From Pseudobdellovibrionaceae bacterium (lineage in GTDB: Bacteria > Bdellovibrionota > Bdellovibrionia > Bdellovibrionales > Bdellovibrionaceae), in contig CANCBY010000069.1 in the NCBI GenBank assembly GCA_947374445.1, positions 1-11,040 of the forward strand: a DNA stretch of 11,040 nt, in the 5' to 3' direction. The notes beneath the pieces were generated by a model, which searched no databases, was not told the origin of the DNA, and worked only from the letters and a program-made list of their open reading frames with translations. Positions 6,096 to 11,040 of this stretch are shown piece by piece. The position numbers were made by a program, and so were the translations under genes. Each line of letters starts with the position of its first letter. The stretch's first letter is position 1.

Positions 6096-6869
6096 ATGGC
6101 AATTAAAGACGTTAAAAAAGCAGAAATTAAAAACCTTTCTTTTTCTTATGGAGAAAAACAGGTTCTCAATTCTGTCAGCTTGCCTATCTATAACGAAAAA
6201 GTAACGGCCCTTATTGGCCCCTCTGGTTGTGGTAAAACAACTTTGCTTCGCTGTTTTAATCGTATGCATGAGCTCTATAAAGGCTCTTCTCATAAAGGTG
6301 AGATCACTTTATTTCCAGAAGAGACAAATATCCTCGGAAAAGAAATTGATCCTATCGAAGTGCGCATGCGCATTGGGATGGTTTTTCAAAAGCCAAATCC
6401 TTTTCCGAAAACAATTTTTGAAAATGTGGCCTACGGCTTAAGAGTGCGAGGGATTAAAAAGACTACCTTCATTCAAGAGCGAGTTGAAAAAGCACTTTCG
6501 CAAGCAGCGCTTTGGGATGAGGTCAAAGATCGTCTTCATGCCGGGGCACAAAATCTTTCAGGTGGGCAACAGCAACGTCTTTGCATCGCAAGGGCCCTTG
6601 CCACTGAACCTGAAATTTTATTGCTTGATGAGCCGACCTCAGCGCTTGATCCGATTTCAACAAATCATGTGGAAGAGCTTATTGGTCAGCTCAAAAAGTC
6701 AGTCACAATTGTTATTGTAACTCACAATCTTCATCAGGCTGCGCGAATTTCAGATTATACTTCGTTTATGTATTTAGGGGACCTGATTGAGTTTGGTCCA
6801 ACGACTAAGATTTTTACTACACCGACTGACAAGCGAACCGAGAATTATATCACCGGTCGCTTCGGATAA
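6096..6869 (+). CDS. pstB: Phosphate ABC transporter ATP-binding protein PstB
   Basis: PstB is the cytoplasmic ATPase that powers the PstSCA high-affinity phosphate importer. The 257 residues match the family length. All motifs are present: Walker A GPSGCGKT (41-48), Q-loop Q98 in MVFQKPNPFP (a PstB-typical phrase), signature LSGGQQQR (154-161), Walker B ILLLDEP (174-180) with TSALDP after it, and switch His210. The ATG follows the pstA-remnant stop by three bases, and the ribosome binding site is poor, as expected for a gene once coupled to pstA. No phoU follows; the gene ends ten bases from the convergent dps. The reading frame is undamaged although its permease partner here is broken. It may serve permeases encoded elsewhere, or be newly orphaned. 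Confidence 0.95.
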   Translation: MAIKDVKKAEIKNLSFSYGEKQVLNSVSLPIYNEKVTALIGPSGCGKTTLLRCFNRMHELYKGSSHKGEITLFPEETNILGKEIDPIEVRMRIGMVFQKPNPFPKTIFENVAYGLRVRGIKKTTFIQERVEKALSQAALWDEVKDRLHAGAQNLSGGQQQRLCIARALATEPEILLLDEPTSALDPISTNHVEELIGQLKKSVTIVIVTHNLHQAARISDYTSFMYLGDLIEFGPTTKIFTTPTDKRTENYITGRFG

Positions 6870-6879
6870 TTTCAGAATA

Positions 6880-7362
6880 CTATTCTAAAAGGCTTCTCAG
6901 CATCCACGCTGTTTTTTCGTGGAGTTGAATTCTTTGAGTCAAAAGATCACAAGTGGCTTCGTCATCACCAGCTTCAGCCGCCGGAAATACTTTGCGCGCA
7001 GTTTTTGCCACAGCTTCGTGGCCTGCAACCAATTGTTTGATCATTTCTTCGGCCTTAGGAACACCATCGGCCTCTTTGATCGAAGTCAATTTGCCGAACT
7101 GAGCGTAAGAGCCAGGAGCAAACATACCTAATGAACGAATACGTTCAGCACAAAGATCTACAGCTAAAGCAAGCTCTGTGTACTGACCCTCAAACATCAA
7201 GTGAAGTGTATTGAACATCGGCCCAGTCACATTCCAATGAAAATTATGAGTCTTAAGATAAAGCGTGTAACTGTCCGCCAGTAGGTGCGAAAGACCTTTC
7301 ACGATCTCTTGGCGGGCTTTTTCAGGAATACCAATATCAATAGTTGAATGTTTTTTTGCCAT
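6880..7362 (-). CDS. dps: Dps-family ferritin (DNA protection during starvation)
   Basis: Dps forms a hollow dodecamer that oxidises and stores iron, protecting DNA from peroxide damage. The 160-residue protein has the ferroxidase set in the exact family spacing: His42 (NFHW), His54 (NTLH), Asp69 and Glu73 (DLCAERI). The N-terminus MAKKHSTID has a short basic start. The frame stays open upstream to about 7503, but that part lies over the preceding gene's acidic tail in another frame. The ATG at 7362 has GGAGG-type sequence about nine bases before it, which fixes the start. It follows the GcvH-like gene after a single base, so the two share a transcript and translation is probably coupled. Confidence 0.93.
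   Translation of the reverse strand: MAKKHSTIDIGIPEKARQEIVKGLSHLLADSYTLYLKTHNFHWNVTGPMFNTLHLMFEGQYTELALAVDLCAERIRSLGMFAPGSYAQFGKLTSIKEADGVPKAEEMIKQLVAGHEAVAKTARKVFPAAEAGDDEATCDLLTQRIQLHEKTAWMLRSLLE
6898..6917 (+). terminator. Weak candidate terminator after pstB
   Basis: On the plus strand CAGC-ATCCAC-GCTG forms a 4-bp stem followed at once by six T. It lies 28 bases past the pstB stop, inside the 3' end of the convergent dps. The stem is short, so efficient termination is doubtful. Confidence 0.25.
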
Positions 7363-7363
7363 T

Positions 7364-7771
7364 CTATTCTTCCTCCTCTTCTTCTTCGTCCTCGTAGTCA
7401 TCATCCTCGTCTTCATCTTCATCGAGGTCTTCGTCTTCTTCGTCCTCATCTTCGATGTCTTCGTCAGATTCGATTTTGAAGAGCCAAGCATCATAAGGAT
7501 CATCTTGAATCAGTGAAGGCTCTTCCATCACTAAGGAGTTGATCTCTGTAACAGTGCCAGTCACTGGCGAGTAAAGATCAATCGGACCTTTGTCAGTCTC
7601 AAGAGATCCGCAAACGGCGCCGGCATCAAGACTTTCGCCGTCAGTTGGCAAATCAAGAGTTTCAATTTTTTCGAAGTCTTCGAGACCGTCTTCGTTAAGA
7701 CCAACAGTGTAAATGTTGTCTTCTTTTTGGACCCAAAAGATCTGTTTGTACGTTTTGTACTGCTCGGCCAT
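7364..7771 (-). CDS. GcvH-like lipoyl/biotinyl-fold protein with acidic C-terminal tail
   Basis: Residues 1-100 follow the glycine-cleavage H-protein pattern: an IFWVQKEDNIYTVGL start (11-25), LDLPTDGESLDAG (39-51), a modifiable-lysine hairpin, then LYSPVTGTVTEIN (66-78), PSLIQDDPYDAWLFKI (85-100). The hairpin reads ETDKG (58-62, Lys61), nearer the E2 lipoyl-domain ETDKA than the ESVKA of canonical GcvH. Residues 101-135 are almost entirely Asp/Glu and end in seven Glu. The ATG at 7771 has GGAG six bases upstream. It lies upstream of dps in one unit and has no gcvT or gcvP nearby, so a role in glycine cleavage is doubtful. It may be a lipoylated carrier or scaffold with another use. The fold is a confident call; lipoylation of Lys61 is inferred. 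Confidence 0.8.
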   Translation of the reverse strand: MAEQYKTYKQIFWVQKEDNIYTVGLNEDGLEDFEKIETLDLPTDGESLDAGAVCGSLETDKGPIDLYSPVTGTVTEINSLVMEEPSLIQDDPYDAWLFKIESDEDIEDEDEEDEDLDEDEDEDDDYEDEEEEEEE

Positions 7772-7785
7772 ATTTTCTCCACATG

Positions 7786-7815
7786 ATTAAAGAGGCAAGC
7801 TTATGTTTTGCCCAA
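7786..7815 (-). promoter_or_regulatory. Candidate promoter of the GcvH-like/dps unit
   Basis: On the minus strand TTGGGC (7810-7815) and TTTAAT (7786-7791) are 18 bases apart, with the -10 matching five of six. The -35 overlaps the T-run of the glnA terminator, so transcription would start afresh just after glnB-glnA ends. The leader would be very short but would include the GGAG ribosome binding site. Confidence 0.35.
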
Positions 7816-7847
7816 AAAAAAGAGGCCTTTCAATCAGAAAGGCCTCT
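7814..7847 (-). terminator. Strong intrinsic terminator of glnB-glnA
   Basis: On the minus strand a perfect 10-bp stem, AGAGGCCTTT paired with AAAGGCCTCT, encloses a 7-base loop and runs straight into seven T (7814-7820). It begins about 47 bases beyond the glnA stop. Only the minus strand has the T-run, so it is directional. It separates the glutamine operon from the GcvH-like/dps unit. Confidence 0.92.
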
Positions 7848-7893
7848 CCTCGACTTTGAAGTTTTATAAACCGTAGAAAATCCAACCTTGATG

Positions 7894-9309
7894 CTATAGG
7901 TCGTAATACAAGTAGAACTCGTATGGAACTGGACGCTGTTGAATAGGGCGGATTTCCTTCTCGATCTTCCAGTTCACCCAAGTTTCAAGAACATCTTCAG
8001 AAAACACGTCCCCTTTGCGCAAAAAAGCACCTTTGGTTCTGATGTTATTCAGAGATTCCTCAAGAGAGCCTGGAATGCTTGGAACTTTGGCAGCCTCTTG
8101 CGGGCTCAGTCCGTAGATGTCTTTATCGAGTGGATCACCTGGGTGAGTCTTGTTTAAGATTCCATCAAGACCCGCCATGATCAGAGCCGCTTGCGCCAAA
8201 TAGATATTGGCCATTGGATCAGGAGTTCTGAACTCGATACGTTTAGCTGCAGCGCTTGGACCTGAGTTAGGAATACGGATCGCAGCCGAACGATTTTTAA
8301 AGCTGTAAGCCAACTTAATTGGAGCTTCATAGCCGGGAACCAGTCGTTTGTAAGAATTGGTCGTTGGATTTGTTATTCCACAAAGTGTCGGCGCATTTTT
8401 AAGAATACCGCCGATGAAATAAAGTGCCATCTCAGAAAGACCTGCGTATTTATTCCCGGCAAAAAGATTTTTGCCATCTTTCCAGAGCGACATATGGATG
8501 TGCATTCCAGAGCCATTATCGCCGTAGATTGGTTTTGGCATAAAAGTCACAGTTTTATTATTTCTACGAGCCACGTTTTTGATGATGTATTTGAACCACA
8601 TCATTTTATCAGCCATTGGTAAGGCCGCATCGTACTTGATGTTGATCTCTGCTTGGCCTGCACTTGCTACTTCGTGATGTTGGCGCTCGATCTCCATGCC
8701 GGCTCTTTCAAGCTCGAGACACATTTCAGTGCGCAAGTTGTGCTGAGAATCAACTGGAAGAACCGGAAAGTAACCCTCTTTAGCTCTAGGTTTGTAACCC
8801 AAATTTTTTCCGCCTTCGTCACGGCCGGAGTTCCAAGTTCCTTCGTCGGAATTGATAGAGTAAAAACCGTGATTGCTGCCTTGATCATAACGAATATCAT
8901 CAAAGATAAAGAATTCAGCTTCAGGTCCAAAATATGCTGTGTCGGCAATTCCAGAAGCTTTTAGGTGTGCCATCGCTTTTTTCAAGATGTGGCGAGGGTC
9001 TCTGTCGTAGGGCTGAAGAGTTTCTGGCATCACAATATCACAAATAAATGACACTGTTGGAACATCCATGAACGGGTCCATTTTTGCTGTCGAAGGGTCT
9101 GGTTTTACAACCATGTCTGATTCTTCAATCCCTCTCCATCCGCGGATAGAGCTGCCATCAAAGCCAAGACCTTCTTCGAAGAGGTCCGGTGTAAGGCCGG
9201 TGATAGAGATAGTGAAATGCTGCCAGGTGCCGATCAAGTCGCAAAACTTGAGATCCACCATGCGAGCGCCTTTGTCTTTTGCAAACTGAATGGCCTGCTG
9301 TGCGTTCAT
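7894..9309 (-). CDS. glnA: Glutamine synthetase type I
   Basis: GlnA makes glutamine from glutamate, ammonia and ATP as a cytoplasmic dodecamer, the main route of ammonia assimilation. The 471 residues match GSI-beta length. Landmarks are FDGSSIRGW (50-58), FGPEAEFFIFD (127-137), HEVASAGQAEI (212-222), NGSGMHIHMSLW (265-276), NRSAAIRIP (339-347) and RIEFRTPDPMAN (357-368). The adenylylation loop reads DIYGLSPQE (397-405) with Tyr399, against NLYDLPPEE in Escherichia coli, so control by GlnE is likely but the Asp after the Tyr is Gly. A near-perfect AAGGAGG lies five bases before the ATG. It follows glnB by 79 bases and ends at a strong terminator. The enzyme identity is secure. Confidence 0.98.
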   Translation of the reverse strand: MNAQQAIQFAKDKGARMVDLKFCDLIGTWQHFTISITGLTPDLFEEGLGFDGSSIRGWRGIEESDMVVKPDPSTAKMDPFMDVPTVSFICDIVMPETLQPYDRDPRHILKKAMAHLKASGIADTAYFGPEAEFFIFDDIRYDQGSNHGFYSINSDEGTWNSGRDEGGKNLGYKPRAKEGYFPVLPVDSQHNLRTEMCLELERAGMEIERQHHEVASAGQAEINIKYDAALPMADKMMWFKYIIKNVARRNNKTVTFMPKPIYGDNGSGMHIHMSLWKDGKNLFAGNKYAGLSEMALYFIGGILKNAPTLCGITNPTTNSYKRLVPGYEAPIKLAYSFKNRSAAIRIPNSGPSAAAKRIEFRTPDPMANIYLAQAALIMAGLDGILNKTHPGDPLDKDIYGLSPQEAAKVPSIPGSLEESLNNIRTKGAFLRKGDVFSEDVLETWVNWKIEKEIRPIQQRPVPYEFYLYYDL

Positions 9310-9372
9310 GCGTTCCTCCTTGGAGTCAAAGCTGGGGTTATGGTTGGGTTTAAATTTTTTTGCTTAATAGAG

Positions 9373-9393
9373 TGTGAGTTGTAATTCCTCACA
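9373..9393. repeat. Inverted repeat between glnB and glnA
   Basis: TGTGAG and CTCACA are perfect 6-base arms around a 9-base centre, overlapping the glnB stop codon. The halves resemble a Crp site (TGTGA/TCACA), but the inner spacing is 11 instead of 6, so Crp binding is unlikely. A leader hairpin that tunes glnB versus glnA levels is possible. The rest of the gap (9310-9372) holds only an AT-rich run and the glnA ribosome binding site. Confidence 0.3.
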
Positions 9394-9727
9394 GCGCGGC
9401 CTCGTTTTTGTCGCCGGTCCGAATGCGCAGAGCTTGCTCCACATTGAGAACAAAGATTTTTCCGTCGCCGATTTTTCCGGTTTTTGCTGTTCGCTGAATT
9501 GTTTCAACAGCGGCAGCGCAGAGGCTGTCAGAGAGTACAAGTTCCAATTTAATTTTTGGTAAAAAATCAACGACGTACTCAGCACCTTTGTAAATTTCGG
9601 TACGGCCTTTTTGGCGGCCAAAACCACGAATTTCGGTGACTGAAATTCCTTCAACGCCCATCTCAGAAAGGGCTTCGACGACTTCATCGAGCTTAAAGGG
9701 TTTTATGATGGCCTCAATTTTTTTCAT
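9389..9727 (-). CDS. glnB: Nitrogen regulatory protein PII
   Basis: PII is a trimeric signal protein that reads 2-oxoglutarate, ATP/ADP and glutamine status and adjusts glutamine synthetase and nitrogen gene expression. The 112 residues equal the GlnB/GlnK length. Visible are MKKIEAIIKPFKLDEV at the start, GRQKG (37-41), the T-loop with Tyr51 in KGAEY, the uridylylation site, and TGKIGDGKIFV (83-93) of the nucleotide site. Pairing with glnA is more typical of GlnB than GlnK, which usually sits with amtB. The ribosome binding site is weak (GGA five bases before the ATG). It heads the glnB-glnA operon. Confidence 0.96.
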   Translation of the reverse strand: MKKIEAIIKPFKLDEVVEALSEMGVEGISVTEIRGFGRQKGRTEIYKGAEYVVDFLPKIKLELVLSDSLCAAAVETIQRTAKTGKIGDGKIFVLNVEQALRIRTGDKNEAAL

Positions 9728-9757
9728 GAGAATCCAAACTTGCGAGGGGTTCCATGG

Positions 9758-9787
9758 AGCCTAGCAGAGGACAAATTTTTCAGTCAA
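9758..9787 (-). promoter_or_regulatory. Candidate glnB-glnA promoter
   Basis: On the minus strand TTGACT (9782-9787, five of six) is followed after 18 bases by TAGGCT (9758-9763) with a TGC extended -10. Transcription would start near 9751, about 24 bases before the glnB ATG. No sigma54-type GG/GC element is seen, so the operon looks sigma70-driven. Confidence 0.4.
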
Positions 9788-9877
9788 ATCGCCATCGGGA
9801 CAAAATTCAACTAACGCAAGTCGGTAAGTACTTGATGCAAGTTTTTTCTAGAGTACCAACTCAAATTTTTGTCTTGC

Positions 9878-9937
9878 GGGGGGTGTGTCCTTTTGGTAAC
9901 AAGCCGTTTCGTTCGTCAATCAGGGGTCTCGGGGGGG
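9878..9937 (+). repeat. G-tracts in the leader of the cyclotransferase-like gene
   Basis: Two homopolymer runs stand upstream of the ATG at 9943: six G at 9878-9883 and seven G at 9931-9937. The second serves as the ribosome binding site. Runs of this length can slip in replication and would change spacing to the start codon. The rest of 9728-9942 holds the glnB promoter and nothing else I recognise. Confidence 0.35.
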
Positions 9938-9942
9938 AATCA

Positions 9943-10554
9943 ATGGCTGAAGTGAATTTTTTCGTTTACGGATCGATGTCTGAGGGATTCGTTCATTTTT
10001 CTAAAATCAAAGATTTCGTGACAGACCTTGTGGCTGCAAAGATTCAAGGGACTGCTTATCGCCTCAAAGTTGGCTTTCCGGTTGTAATCGAAGCGGGCAC
10101 TGACGCCGTAGAAGGTCAGTTCTTGAAGCTCAGCTCAAATACTATGGATTTTTTGATCGCGCTCTTAGATGAGTTCCATGGCGTGAACCGCATGGATCCT
10201 GCAAAGAGCCTATATTTTCGTAAAGAAGTTGATGTTCAGGTCAATCACGAACAGGGAGTTTTACAAAAAGCGTGGGTTTATTTTTTAAATCCAGCCAAGC
10301 TCCCAGCTCAATCTGCAAAAATTATGGGTGGTGACTGGAAGTCGGCGCTCAACTCAGAGCCTGCTTTGACTGAAAAGCTCACCGAAAGACAAAAAACCTA
10401 CGTTCAGCGTTTGGGTGCAATTTCAGGACGTGAGATTGTGCCTATAGATCTTCCGTTGTACCGCGAATTGATGAATCTCGAGTTGATCGTGGACAAAGGA
10501 CGTCGCCTTGCTCTGAGTAAATTCGGGCAAGAAGTTTACAGATATCTTTCTTGA
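9943..10554 (+). CDS. Gamma-glutamylcyclotransferase (GGCT/AIG2)-like protein with C-terminal extension
   Basis: Residues 1-120 show the GGCT-like pattern: FFVYGSMSEG (6-15) in place of the usual YGSL/YGTL, the strand AKIQGTAYRL (32-41), and LLDEFHGV (74-81), where Glu77 is in the usual acid position. A tyrosine/phenylalanine-rich strand WVYFLNP (111-117) follows. GGCT-fold enzymes cyclise gamma-glutamyl groups to 5-oxoproline; the substrate here is unknown. Residues about 140-203 lie beyond the fold and end with EKLTERQ...GRRLALSKFGQEVYRYL, which looks like a small winged-helix-type end. I chose the ATG at 9943, next to a G-rich ribosome binding site and directly before the domain. The frame is open back to an ATG at 9754, which would add 63 unrelated residues across the glnB promoter. 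trmL follows 16 bases later. Confidence 0.75.
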   Translation: MAEVNFFVYGSMSEGFVHFSKIKDFVTDLVAAKIQGTAYRLKVGFPVVIEAGTDAVEGQFLKLSSNTMDFLIALLDEFHGVNRMDPAKSLYFRKEVDVQVNHEQGVLQKAWVYFLNPAKLPAQSAKIMGGDWKSALNSEPALTEKLTERQKTYVQRLGAISGREIVPIDLPLYRELMNLELIVDKGRRLALSKFGQEVYRYLS

Positions 10555-10570
10555 GGTATAGAATCTTGGG

Positions 10571-11040
10571 ATGTCTGATGTTCTCTTGAGTCAAGGTCGT
10601 CCCAATCTTGCAAAACCCAATTTATTCAATGTGGCTCTGATTGAGCCCGAAATCCCACAAAACACCGGCAACATTGGCCGCACTTGTGTCGGCACCAGAG
10701 CCAACCTTCATTTGGTGGGTGATCTGGGCTTCGATATCACCGATAAAAATTTAAAACGCGCCGGTCTCGATTATTGGCAGCATTTGTGGTGGCAGCACTA
10801 CGAAAATCAAAGCCAGTGGGAAAAGCAGATCAAAGACCCATCTCGCGTATTTTATTTTTCGGCCAAGGCTACGCGCAGTTATTTTGATGTGCAGTTCAAG
10901 CCCGACGATTGGCTAGTTTTTGGTAAAGAGACCAAGGGTCTTGACCCAGAGCTTATGCGTCGCAACGAAGAGAGATGTCTTCAAATACCAATTTTAGGTC
11001 CGATTCGAGGACTCAATGTGGCGACGGCAGTGGCTATCGT
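10571..11040 (+). CDS. trmL: tRNA (cytidine/uridine-34-2'-O)-methyltransferase TrmL (runs off right edge)
   Basis: TrmL is a SPOUT-class (knotted fold) enzyme that puts a 2'-O-methyl on the wobble nucleotide of certain leucine tRNAs using S-adenosylmethionine. About 156 codons are visible. They show NVALIEPEIPQNTGNIGRTC (20-39, SpoU motif 1), LVFGKETKGLDPEL (motif 2) and IRGLNVATAVAI (motif 3, at the window edge). An N-terminal stretch of about 18 residues precedes the usual start of the family. The ATG at 10571 is the first start after an in-frame stop, but its ribosome binding site is poor (GAGG about 14 bases away), suggesting coupling to the gene upstream. It was read by hand from the sequence. 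Only the last residues are missing. Confidence 0.93.
   Translation, partial: MSDVLLSQGRPNLAKPNLFNVALIEPEIPQNTGNIGRTCVGTRANLHLVGDLGFDITDKNLKRAGLDYWQHLWWQHYENQSQWEKQIKDPSRVFYFSAKATRSYFDVQFKPDDWLVFGKETKGLDPELMRRNEERCLQIPILGPIRGLNVATAVAI

Noticed and set aside
7363..7503. The dps frame stays open upstream through the acidic-tail DNA and reads as a Lys/Arg/Met/Thr-rich extension, as if a basic DNA-binding tail were encoded.
   Set aside because: It is the shifted reading of GAN-repeat (Glu/Asp) codons of the upstream gene. The ATG at 7362 has a good ribosome binding site, and no slippery frameshift site is evident.
8653..8964. Open frames on both strands within glnA.
   Set aside because: They overlap a fully conserved glnA and show no independent coding signals.
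9373..9393. Crp-like site TGTGA/TCACA between glnB and glnA.
   Set aside because: The half-sites are separated by 11 bases, not the 6 of Crp sites.
9754..9942. In-frame 63-codon N-terminal extension of the cyclotransferase-like gene from an ATG with an AGGGG site.
   Set aside because: The extension resembles no domain, overlaps the candidate glnB promoter, and the GGCT motif begins right after the ATG at 9943, which has its own G-rich site. It is kept only as an alternative start.
9728..9942. Sigma54 promoter or NtrC sites expected for a glutamine operon.
   Set aside because: No TGGCAC-N5-TTGC type element is visible on the minus strand; a sigma70-like candidate fits better.

Overview
The window (about 11 kb, moderate GC) looks like ordinary chromosome from a Gram-negative bacterium. 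Lipoprotein and Sec-type export signals, a PII/glutamine synthetase pair, several exported hydrolases of unknown role and very tight packing all fit this. The gene style suggests a Bdellovibrio-like member of the Bdellovibrionota, but that is an impression from gene content, not a placement. No tRNA, rRNA, CRISPR array, insertion sequence or phage gene is visible.

Layout. (1) Positions 1-1787, minus strand: a pantothenate operon reading DUF2520/Rossmann protein, panB, panC, with panC leaving the left edge. A candidate promoter with a 12-bp palindrome in its spacer lies upstream. (2) 1917-5707: three envelope or secreted proteins with no pathway partners. These are a membrane-anchored protein of unknown function (+), an exported protein with the His/Cys signature of caspase-fold (clan CD) peptidases (-), and, divergent from it, a cysteine-rich lipoprotein with an NlpC/P60-type Cys/His core (+). 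(3) 5708-6869, plus strand: a damaged phosphate-uptake locus. An intact pstB is preceded at operon spacing by only the last ~30 codons of pstA. Just before that lies a 39-codon membrane ORF with its own extended -10 promoter, probably the other end of a deleted permease segment. (4) 6880-7771, minus strand: a GcvH-like lipoyl/biotinyl-fold protein with a long acidic tail, followed after one base by dps. (5) 7813-9727, minus strand: a glnB-glnA unit ending in a textbook intrinsic terminator. (6) 9943-11040, plus strand: a gamma-glutamylcyclotransferase-like protein with a C-terminal extension, then trmL, which leaves the right edge.

How the parts relate. panB and panC make pantoate and pantothenate, and the DUF2520 oxidoreductase is placed where a ketopantoate reductase would be useful. 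glnB and glnA form the nitrogen-assimilation sensor and enzyme pair. The most unusual items are the orphan caspase-like exported protein, the deletion-scarred pst locus, and the GcvH-like/Dps pair in which the acidic tail also supplies the ribosome binding site of dps.
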